Assembly: GCA_964414265.1 (NCBI GenBank)
Contig: CAYPVT010000017.1
Span: forward strand, 1 to 14,712
Direction: 5' to 3'
Length of the DNA stretch: 14,712 bases
Source of the DNA: VMEP01 sp964414265
Lineage (GTDB): Bacteria > Patescibacteriota > Minisyncoccia > Phycocordibacterales > VMEP01
In this document: piece by piece, positions 1 through 6,386 of the stretch
How positions within the stretch are numbered: position 1 is the stretch's first letter
How the letters are laid out: each line of letters opens with the position of its first letter
Translations under genes and position numbers: made by a program
Notes under the pieces: generated by a model
Seen by the model: only the letters and a program-made list of their open reading frames with translations
Databases searched by the model: none
Told to the model about the DNA's origin: nothing

Positions 1-3000
1 CTCCGATGTATGCGTCTCCTGCGACTGAGAGTTTTGCGAATGGTGATGTGGTGCCAATGCCGACGTTGCTACCACTATTAAAAAGAACCTCACCACTAGC
101 AGTAATATTAACTGCAGAAATTCCACCGTTCACGATCAGTTTTAAACCTTTTGTAACCCCTCCTTTTAAATAGGCATCCGCTCCGTCATATCCCATTAAT
201 GTTCTCCCAGATGAAAAACTAATCGCGGTCGCCACATTAGCGCCGCTACCAAACGTAAGTGTTGTGCCGTCTGTACCTATGTGAAGTGCTGTGGTTGGAT
301 TCGTTGTCCCAATTCCAACATTCCCCTCCACAATTAATCCGTTTGTTGGAGCGGCATAATAATAACCACTACCGATTGACACGCTTCCAGCAACAGCAAG
401 TTTAGACAAAGGAGTGGATGTTCCTATCCCCACAGAACCAGCAGAATCAATAACCATTCTAGGGGCTGTGACAGCACCCCCATTCGCCTTAGTCCAGAAT
501 TGTAGAATTCCACCAGCTTGATTACCTGTACCTGATTGAAGTGCATTTATACCAGCAACGTTAACGTGTGAGTCTGCTTGTCCTAAACTGCGAGAGAAAG
601 TGATTGCTCCTAATACACCATTGTCTGTATCAATGTCTGAAATTAAGTTTAGTGTTGATTGGTTTGTGTCACGTACTTGAATTATCTTTCCTGTTGATGA
701 GAAGAATTGGTTAGCTCCTGTTGTGTTGGTGTAGTTTGAACCACCTCCGATATCTAATTTAACTGCCGGGTTTGCTATTCCTATTCCAATGTTTCCAGAT
801 GGTGGGACAGATAGATTAGTGGAACCAACTGTTAATCCTCCTGCAAATGTTGACGTTGCTGTGGTTGAGGTTGCTACGAAGTTTGCTGCATCTACAAGAC
901 TAGTGAAGTGAGCATTACCTGTGACGTCTAGTTTGTATGTTGGGGTTGTGTTGCCGATGCCGACGAGGCCACCATTAAAATACGAGTCCCCGGTCGTTTT
1001 TATTTGTACTGTTTTAACACCCGATGCGTTGTATGCATGTAATTGAGCTGCTACTCCACTTGTAAACAACTCTGTTAATCCACCAGCAGGAGAAAGAGCC
1101 AGGCCAGAAGCGCTACCACTTCCCAATCTCGTACCAATTGAAAATCTATATATACCAGATGTAAGCGGGTCGCCAATCACCAAGCTTGGTGAGCTAGCAA
1201 AGGGATTAGTTACATCGAGTCTTCCAACTGGACTCGTCGTTCCAATTCCAACATTCCCATTTGAAGTAACAAGTGTATTTCCAGCAACTGCGAGTGATGA
1301 AGAGAAAAGATTTGTTGATGATGCGGTGGTAGAGTAGAAGTTTGTGGTTGTTGCTGATGTACCTGTTGCGTTTACGAAGGTGAAGTTTTGAAGAGTAGAT
1401 GAACCGGTGACCAATAGATTAGCGAGTGTAGTTAATCCTGAAATTGTTACAGTGCCTGTTGCTGTGAGATTGCCTCCGATATATGCGTCACCAGCGACCG
1501 ATAACATGGCAAACGGTGAAGTGGTGCCAATACCGACGAGACCATTATCCAATGTTAAAATATTAGTATCAACACTATTTTTACGAGTGCCAAGAGTCAA
1601 AGTACCAGAGCCAGTAACAGAGTTGTAGCCTGGACTAAGATAACTTCCGTAACGTGGATCTGTGTCAGACGAACCAAAGCGTAACGTCTTCCCACCAGTA
1701 ATCCAAAGATAGGTGTTCGATGGGATAGAGTAATTTAAGTTATTAACTCCAAGCTGAAGTAAGGCTCCAGGGTTCGTTGTCCCGATGCCGATATTTCCAT
1801 TACTTGCAACATGAAGTGCCGTTGTTGTTCCTGCTCCACTTGTCGAAGATGCAATCGTAAAAAGCGGAGTAGAACCTCCGGCAGTTCCTTGGACAGAAAA
1901 CTGGGCAAATGGTGATGTGGTGCCAATGCCGACGTTGCCGTTGCTATCAATGGTTTGTCGTACAGCATTATTTGTAGAAAAGTAAACAGGCGCTGCGTTT
2001 GAAGTACCGAGAGCAATAAATGCTGCTGGGTTAGAAGCAGCCCCATTGTTATACATTAAAACGCCGTTCGCGGTATTCGATATACCAAGTCGTGATTCAG
2101 ACATCGCATTTCCGGCAAAAGCAAAAGTGAAAAAAGAGCCGGTCGGGTTGCTTGGATTCCAAATAGTAAAACCAGTCGCGGTTGTATCACCGCCAGTACT
2201 ATGGAGAGCAAGTGGAAAGACTCCGCTACCGAGGCTTGTTGTACCACCAGAATAAACATCTAGCGCATATTGTGGGCTTGTTGTCCCAACCCCAACATTC
2301 CCGTTTGAAGTAACAAGGGTATTGCCGGCAATCGCGAGAGATGAGGAGAAAAGATTTGTTGATGATGCTGTGGTTGAGAAAAGGTTTGTAGAAGTTGCGT
2401 TAGTAGAAACAAAATTTGTGGCAAAAAGATTTGTTGTTGTTGCGTTGGTGGTTGTGCTATTTACTGCTGTGTACTCGGTAATAGAAGCAAAGGAAGAAGA
2501 AAGGTTTTCTATGACTCCAGAAGTTGAGCGGAAAATTGACGCAAACAAATTAGTTGTTGTTGCTGACGTGCCAGTTGCATTTCTAAAAGTAAAATCTTGT
2601 ATCGTCGATGAACCTGTTACAAAAAAGTTTGTCGCATTAATATTTTGAGCAAAAAGATTTGTGGAAGTTGCATTTGTGGTTGTACCGTTTTCTACAAAAA
2701 GGTTTGAAATTGTGGAAGAAGCGGCGTTTGAAATAATTCCACCAAAAAGATTTGATAACCCAGAAATGTATGAATCCCCAACCACTTCAAGTTTTGCTGA
2801 CGTAGTTGTTGAAAGACCTCCAATTAAAACCTGATTTGTTGTTGTCGAAAGACGTGTTCCAGAACCATTAAAATACGTCCAATCAAGACTACTGATCCCA
2901 GTTCCAACCGCAACACCATTAAAATAAAGGGTTCCAAAATTGTTATACAAACGATTCTCTTCCGCAGCCGGTGTAGTTATTGCGGAAAGATAGATAGGAC

Positions 3001-3095
3001 CATCCACGGAAAACACATCAGTTGGCGAACTTGTCCCAACACCAACATTACCATTTGAAGTAACGACCAGCGCATTATTCCCAACATTTAAGAGT
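1..3095 (-). repeat. Eleven VGIGTTSP-type protein repeats plus NATGTSATTTNLF units
   Basis: Within the giant protein the consensus (S/D)NGNVGIGTTSPxxxLxV occurs near base positions 3050, 2285, 1925, 1780, 1515, 1240, 945, 780, 420, 310 and 50. The second unit, NATGTSATTTNLF followed by STTASSTNLFSS or ASIF, occurs near 3380, 3160, 2560 and 1350, with shorter TTTNATSTNLF copies between. The first motif is the one known from phage tail fibres and Patescibacteria surface proteins, where it probably forms repeated beta elements of a fibre. Spacing between copies varies from about 100 to 760 bp, so this is a degenerate protein repeat and not a DNA tandem array. Some pairs are still very similar in DNA: 39-69 and 1908-1938 are identical over 31 bases, and 1302-1324 and 2346-2368 over 23 bases. 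Confidence 0.9.
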
Positions 3096-4945
3096 GAAGA
3101 AAAAAGATTTGTTGATGACGCTGTGGTTGAGAATAGGTTTGTTGTTGTGGCTGATGTGCCCGTAGCATTATTAAAAGTAATATTTTGGAATGAAGCCGTC
3201 CCTGTTGCTGTAAGATTTTCTACAAAAAGATTTGTAGAGGTTGCGTTTGTTGTTGTGCCGTTTGTCGCAGTGTAATCAGTAAAGGCCGCAACCGAAGAAG
3301 AGAATGTATCTATAACTCCATTAACAGCGTGGAAAATTGAAGCAAAAAGGTTTGTTGTTGTTGCTGACGTGCCAGTTGCGTTCGTAAACGTTACATTTTG
3401 AATGGAAGATAATCCACTAACGTTTAAGGTTGCAATGGTTGTTGTTGAAAGATTTATTACACCCGATGCGGTTAGATTGTCTGTAGAAAAACTTGTTGAT
3501 GTAAGGGATGTAAATGAACCAGTCGTTCCAGAGAAAGTTGAGTTTGTGATTGTTGCGTTATTGATTCTAACGTTCGACAAATTATCAATTCTCTGTGTAA
3601 GGGCAATCGCGGAGAAGTTGTTGTTGTAGTTGGTGGTCGCATTTGAAGCCACTCTATATATCTCGCTCTTTAGTGTGTTAGCTAGTTCATTTAGTTTTCT
3701 ATCTAAGTCACTTTCAGATGTCCCAATATTAAACTCATTTGTTTGGTAAGATGCCGCGCCAGATACCGCTAACCCGGATGAACTAATATTCTTTATAACA
3801 GCTTTGGTAATTAACGCTGTAAGATCATCTGCTGATAATCCATTTAAGTACTCTGCACTTAAGTTTTTAACTGTTGTAGACGAAGTGACAACAAGCGGTG
3901 GAACACCCTGTTGTGCAAATGATTTTAATTGACCCTCAGTTTCAATTGAACCAAGAATTGAAATCTCTCCTTTATCATTAAGTAAGAGCATTTCATTTGC
4001 GTGAGTTCCTGGACGAAACCCGAGAACTGTCTGCGAATCTTTCATCCAATTTTTTACGGCGTGCAAAGAAGTATCAAACATTCCAAAAACAACAGGGACC
4101 GGCAAAATAATGAAAAGAGTTAATGCTCCAAGTATGACCGAGGAGAATAATATTTTTGATGCGAGTGTTTTTTTAACCGTTTCTACTTTTATAGGAGAAA
4201 CAACCAAGCCTTCAATTTGTGAATTAATTTCTTTTTTAATTTCCGATGCAATATCAAATGCCTTTGGAGCCTCAGCAATCTTTTCTTTAATTTCTGGAAC
4301 GATTGTAACTTTTGGTGTAAGCGGAGGAATGAGAGCAAAATTATTTTCAACTATTTTTGAAACAGCTGGTATGCTTTTTATTTTTTCATTTTTACTCTCA
4401 ATTATTTTTTCTTCCTGAACTTTTTCAATCTTAGAATTTAATAAACCAAAAGATTCACTAATCTTTTTAAATTCGTTCATGAAGAAAGATTTCACTTCTC
4501 CTTGCTCTACTATATGTGCTTCATCCGAAATAGGTGTTTCAGGTTTTATGACTGACGCAAAATTTGGGTGTGGAAAATCTTCCAAGATTGCATGTGGTTT
4601 ATCTTTTACAAAAACCTCCTCAGCAAAAACAGGGGCTGTTGTTTTAACTGGAGGTTGCTCCATATTAGGGGTCTTCTCAAAAAGAGGTTTTATCTTTGCG
4701 CTATCTAAGGCACCATTCTGAATTTGCGCCCTAATCATCTGTCGGCGCATATATTCATCAACTATAGATTTAGTCGTGTACCAGGTGTTGTCTATCTTCT
4801 TTGCTGAAAGCTTCTTTTTGCGAGCAAGGAGGCTTAAGTACTCAGAACTATATGGGGTTAATTTTGCAGCAAGACTGAGTGGAATCCACTCATTATTTGA
4901 GTGGTCGTTTGTGAAAAAATTTTTACCTCCTAAGTTAAAGTTCAT
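1..4945 (-). CDS. Giant surface protein: HTH-like N-terminus, one TM, VGIGTTSP repeats (3' end off window)
   Basis: I read the whole minus-strand frame from the ATG at 4945 to base 2: 1648 codons with no stop, so the gene continues past the left edge. No other ATG, GTG or TTG lies between the upstream in-frame stop (5009) and this ATG. Residues 20-68 (PLSLAAKLTPYSSEYLSLLA onward, then WYTTKSIVDEY) resemble the excisionase/MerR-type helix-turn-helix that often opens large Patescibacteria proteins. Residues 70-262 are a charged, proline-containing linker. Residues 264-288 are one hydrophobic span preceded by lysines, suggesting N-inside, C-outside topology. Residues 408-450 look coiled-coil. 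From about residue 480 the chain is Ser/Thr/Asn/Gly-rich, with NATGTSATTTNLF-type units and eleven NGNVGIGTTSP-type motifs. No cysteine codon occurs in frame. Family knowledge suggests an adhesin or tail-fibre-like surface fibre. A C-terminal S74-type chaperone domain is possible but outside the window. Function is inferred. Confidence 0.93.
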   Translation of the reverse strand, partial: MNFNLGGKNFFTNDHSNNEWIPLSLAAKLTPYSSEYLSLLARKKKLSAKKIDNTWYTTKSIVDEYMRRQMIRAQIQNGALDSAKIKPLFEKTPNMEQPPVKTTAPVFAEEVFVKDKPHAILEDFPHPNFASVIKPETPISDEAHIVEQGEVKSFFMNEFKKISESFGLLNSKIEKVQEEKIIESKNEKIKSIPAVSKIVENNFALIPPLTPKVTIVPEIKEKIAEAPKAFDIASEIKKEINSQIEGLVVSPIKVETVKKTLASKILFSSVILGALTLFIILPVPVVFGMFDTSLHAVKNWMKDSQTVLGFRPGTHANEMLLLNDKGEISILGSIETEGQLKSFAQQGVPPLVVTSSTTVKNLSAEYLNGLSADDLTALITKAVIKNISSSGLAVSGAASYQTNEFNIGTSESDLDRKLNELANTLKSEIYRVASNATTNYNNNFSAIALTQRIDNLSNVRINNATITNSTFSGTTGSFTSLTSTSFSTDNLTASGVINLSTTTIATLNVSGLSSIQNVTFTNATGTSATTTNLFASIFHAVNGVIDTFSSSVAAFTDYTATNGTTTNATSTNLFVENLTATGTASFQNITFNNATGTSATTTNLFSTTASSTNLFSSLLNVGNNALVVTSNGNVGVGTSSPTDVFSVDGPIYLSAITTPAAEENRLYNNFGTLYFNGVAVGTGISSLDWTYFNGSGTRLSTTTNQVLIGGLSTTTSAKLEVVGDSYISGLSNLFGGIISNAASSTISNLFVENGTTTNATSTNLFAQNINATNFFVTGSSTIQDFTFRNATGTSATTTNLFASIFRSTSGVIENLSSSFASITEYTAVNSTTTNATTTNLFATNFVSTNATSTNLFSTTASSTNLFSSSLAIAGNTLVTSNGNVGVGTTSPQYALDVYSGGTTSLGSGVFPLALHSTGGDTTATGFTIWNPSNPTGSFFTFAFAGNAMSESRLGISNTANGVLMYNNGAASNPAAFIALGTSNAAPVYFSTNNAVRQTIDSNGNVGIGTTSPFAQFSVQGTAGGSTPLFTIASSTSGAGTTTALHVASNGNIGIGTTNPGALLQLGVNNLNYSIPSNTYLWITGGKTLRFGSSDTDPRYGSYLSPGYNSVTGSGTLTLGTRKNSVDTNILTLDNGLVGIGTTSPFAMLSVAGDAYIGGNLTATGTVTISGLTTLANLLVTGSSTLQNFTFVNATGTSATTTNFYSTTASSTNLFSSSLAVAGNTLVTSNGNVGIGTTSPVGRLDVTNPFASSPSLVIGDPLTSGIYRFSIGTRLGSGSASGLALSPAGGLTELFTSGVAAQLHAYNASGVKTVQIKTTGDSYFNGGLVGIGNTTPTYKLDVTGNAHFTSLVDAANFVATSTTATSTFAGGLTVGSTNLSVPPSGNIGIGIANPAVKLDIGGGSNYTNTTGANQFFSSTGKIIQVRDTNQSTLNLISDIDTDNGVLGAITFSRSLGQADSHVNVAGINALQSGTGNQAGGILQFWTKANGGAVTAPRMVIDSAGSVGIGTSTPLSKLAVAGSVSIGSGYYYAAPTNGLIVEGNVGIGTTNPTTALHIGTDGTTLTFGSGANVATAISFSSGRTLMGYDGADAYLKGGVTKGLKLIVNGGISAVNITASGEVLFNSGSNVGIGTTSPFAKLSVAGDAYIG

Positions 4946-4952
4946 GTGGTAT

Positions 4953-4969
4953 CCGATACGGTGTATCGG
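4953..4969 (-). promoter_or_regulatory. 7-bp inverted repeat just upstream of the giant gene
   Basis: CCGATAC (4953-4959) and GTATCGG (4963-4969) are perfect complements around a 3-nt loop, ending 7 nt before the ATG at 4945. In RNA this would be a stable hairpin at or near the 5' end of the transcript, where a ribosome site would normally lie. It could protect the mRNA, block or regulate translation, or be a protein-binding operator in DNA. The sequence does not decide between these. Confidence 0.5.
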
Positions 4970-4976
4970 CGTGTGA

Positions 4977-5012
4977 TTTATAGTTATTTTAGCATCTAAC
5001 GAAAATAATCAA
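4977..5012 (-). promoter_or_regulatory. Putative promoter of the giant surface-protein gene
   Basis: On the minus strand TTGATT (5007-5012) is followed after 15 bp by TAAAAT (4986-4991). An alternative -10 is TATAAA (4977-4982), which would place the transcript start close to the hairpin at 4953-4969. No good Shine-Dalgarno site precedes the ATG. The spacing is short and the region is AT-rich, so this is tentative. Confidence 0.35.
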
Positions 5013-5261
5013 GAGAAAAATCTTGGGGATAAGTGGTAAAAAAATTAAGAAAAAATAAAAATATTTTTAAAAAAATTTTATAACAAAAATCAAATGATTT
5101 TAAAAAATAATGACGAAAAAATCCCTGACAATATTGCCGAGAGATCTAAAATTGATATTAAGTTAAATTTTCAAAAATAAAACGAGTACTGAAACAAAAC
5201 TTATACGATATGTAATATTTTATATATTAATAAACATTACTAAACCTTAATAGATATCTTA

Positions 5262-5801
5262 CTAAAGATTGCTATATTTAAAGGGTTTATAGGTAAACTT
5301 AGCAATAACCTTTCCTTTAATACTCCAGGCGTCGGTACTCCCTAATCTCCTAGAATCTATGCTGACCGCCCTATTATCACCTAATACAAAGTACTCATAC
5401 GGATCAACCGTAAACACTTTGACGTCTTCATGACCACCATTTTGTTTCATGTAACTATTCATCTCACTAAAGTCTATCGATTCCACTATCCTGCCAACAT
5501 CGTCCCTATTCTTCTTAATAACCACATCTGTTCCAAAAAGTTCCAGTCTATCACCGGGAATTCCGGCAATTCTTTTAATAATTTTCTTGTATGAATTACG
5601 TGGTTGCGTGACGATAATATCCCCTCGTTCTGGCTGTCCAAATAGGTATGCCGTGCGACTAATAATCACGTATTCTTTATCATTTATCGTTGGAGACATT
5701 GAATCTCCGCTCACAGAAAATGCGTCAATAACAAAAACTCTTATTACAACGGCTATTATAAAAGCGTAGAGTAAACCTTTTAATATTGGGTGCCATTTCA
5801 T
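5262..5801 (-). CDS. lepB: Signal peptidase I
   Basis: This membrane-bound serine protease removes signal peptides from exported proteins, acting outside the membrane after Sec translocation. The 179-residue product has one N-terminal hydrophobic anchor (about residues 9-28), immediately followed by SVSGDSMSPT with the catalytic serine at S34. KKIIKRIAGIPGD carries the general-base lysine at K76, and FVLGDNRAVSIDSRRLG (138-154) is the conserved C-terminal box. The length fits the short single-anchor family. AAGGAAG (5804-5810) lies just before the ATG and is one of the few Shine-Dalgarno-like sites in the window. The gene is divergent from the small HTH gene across a palindrome and lies directly upstream of the giant surface-protein gene. 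Processing of that protein by LepB would be speculation. Confidence 0.95.
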   Translation of the reverse strand: MKWHPILKGLLYAFIIAVVIRVFVIDAFSVSGDSMSPTINDKEYVIISRTAYLFGQPERGDIIVTQPRNSYKKIIKRIAGIPGDRLELFGTDVVIKKNRDDVGRIVESIDFSEMNSYMKQNGGHEDVKVFTVDPYEYFVLGDNRAVSIDSRRLGSTDAWSIKGKVIAKFTYKPFKYSNL

Positions 5802-5818
5802 AACTTCCTTGTTTTCGA

Positions 5819-5841
5819 ATATACTATAAATTATAGTATAT
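5819..5841. promoter_or_regulatory. 23-bp palindrome in the lepB/HTH divergent promoter
   Basis: Arms 5819-5829 and 5831-5841 are perfect 11-bp complements around a single central base (5830). The sequence reads as -10 elements both ways: TATAAT at 5830-5835 on the minus strand toward lepB, and TATAGT at 5832-5837 on the plus strand toward the HTH gene. The symmetry and position suit an operator for the divergently encoded small HTH protein, which could then repress both genes. That regulatory role is inferred. An AT-rich palindrome could also arise from two overlapping -10 elements. Confidence 0.5.
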
Positions 5842-5848
5842 CATTCCT

Positions 5849-6100
5849 GTGGAAAAACGATTCCTCACAATTAAAGAAGCTTCAAAGTATCTAGGAGTTA
5901 CTCCACTAACTTTGCGCAATTGGGATAATAGTGGAAAGCTTCATGCATCTCGCCACCCAATGAATAATTATCGTCTATACAACAAACTCGAACTTGATGC
6001 TGTTATGAGAAAAATCGAAATGAGCGCCGAAAAGAAAACAACTCGCAAACAGTTAAACACCCGTGTTCATGTTTTAAAAGTAAAACATCTCAAAGACTAA
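5849..6100 (+). CDS. Small MerR/excisionase-like helix-turn-helix protein
   Basis: The 83-residue product starts at a GTG (5849). Residues 5-55 match the HTH_17/BldC-like pattern: LTIKEASKYLGVTPLTLRNW forms the helix-turn-helix, followed by a GKLHASRHPMNNYRLY wing and LELDAVMRKIE helix. The tail (56-83) is strongly basic. No effector domain is present, so it is probably a small DNA-binding protein: regulator, excisionase-like factor or nucleoid protein. No Shine-Dalgarno precedes the GTG and the candidate -10 (5832-5837) ends 11 nt upstream, so the mRNA would be nearly leaderless. It is divergent from lepB over a 23-bp palindrome, the obvious candidate binding site. A 42-bp palindrome follows it. 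No integrase or phage gene is nearby, which makes a true excisionase role less likely. Confidence 0.8.
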   Translation: MEKRFLTIKEASKYLGVTPLTLRNWDNSGKLHASRHPMNNYRLYNKLELDAVMRKIEMSAEKKTTRKQLNTRVHVLKVKHLKD

Positions 6101-6140
6101 AAACTAGTTTTAATTTACCAAACAAGTAAGCGTAAACGTA

Positions 6141-6182
6141 AAAACTACAGTTATAACGCTATAGCGTTATAACTGTAGTTTT
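6141..6182 (+). terminator. Perfect 42-bp palindrome after the HTH gene, probable bidirectional terminator
   Basis: Every base from 6141 to 6161 pairs with 6182 back to 6162, giving 21-bp perfect arms with no spacer. The outer ends are A4 and T4, so a transcript from either side ends its hairpin in a short U run. It lies 40 bp after the HTH stop codon, fitting termination of that gene. The length and perfection exceed most intrinsic terminators, and a binding or recombination site cannot be excluded. Confidence 0.6.
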
Positions 6183-6238
6183 GGATTACCCTAACAACCT
6201 CTCTTTTATTTTTTCTTATATATTGTTTTTTCCACCAC

Positions 6239-6274
6239 CCACCTATAATTACGCGACCGTGTAATTATAGGTGG
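6239..6274. repeat. 14-bp inverted repeat with -10-like sequence in both arms
   Basis: Arms 6239-6252 and 6261-6274 are perfect complements around the 8-nt loop GCGACCGT. Each arm reads CCACCTATAATTAC, so TATAAT appears on both strands. No T run follows on either side, so it is not a classical terminator. It may be an operator, a divergent promoter for an unseen small RNA, or a structured RNA element. No gene starts nearby. Confidence 0.5.
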
Positions 6275-6330
6275 ACAAATCTACTCCCGTAAATCTTAAT
6301 TAAACACCCCACCCTAAAAAATATTTAAAC

Positions 6331-6369
6331 AAAAAAAAACACCGAGATTAATTTCTCGGTGTTTTTTTT
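6331..6369 (-). terminator. Intrinsic terminator of gatB (works in both directions)
   Basis: CACCGAGA (6340-6347) and TCTCGGTG (6354-6361) form an 8-bp stem around a 6-nt loop, flanked by A9 (6331-6339) and T8 (6362-6369). It begins about 18 bp past the gatB stop codon on the minus strand, and the symmetric A/T flanks would also stop plus-strand transcripts. Confidence 0.9.
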
Positions 6370-6386
6370 GTTTAGTAAGAAAAATT

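Larger units (their letters stand above)
4946..5261. other. AT-rich intergenic spacer between lepB and the giant gene
   Basis: These 316 bases hold the hairpin and putative promoter of the giant gene, then a very AT-rich stretch (5033-5110) full of A and T runs. I see no credible coding frame and no clear intrinsic terminator for lepB. TGGGGATAA (5024-5032) differs by one base from the reverse complement of the DnaA box TTATCCACA. A single copy does not make an origin. Confidence 0.6.

Noticed and set aside
1..3095. Repeats as a CRISPR array or DNA tandem satellite
   Set aside because: Copies are unequal in spacing and diverged in DNA while the protein motif is kept, so this is a coding repeat.
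1..4945. Frameshift or pseudogene in the giant gene
   Set aside because: All in-frame triplets on the minus strand were checked and none is a stop, and the motifs stay in register throughout.
1407..4976. Plus-strand and other-frame open frames across the first 5 kb
   Set aside because: They are antisense or off-frame shadows of the giant repeat gene, whose own frame was read codon by codon without a stop. Their Val/Thr-rich products mirror the repeat.
4990..5261. Replication origin in the AT-rich spacer
   Set aside because: Only one imperfect DnaA box is present and no dnaA, dnaN or rpmH lies nearby.
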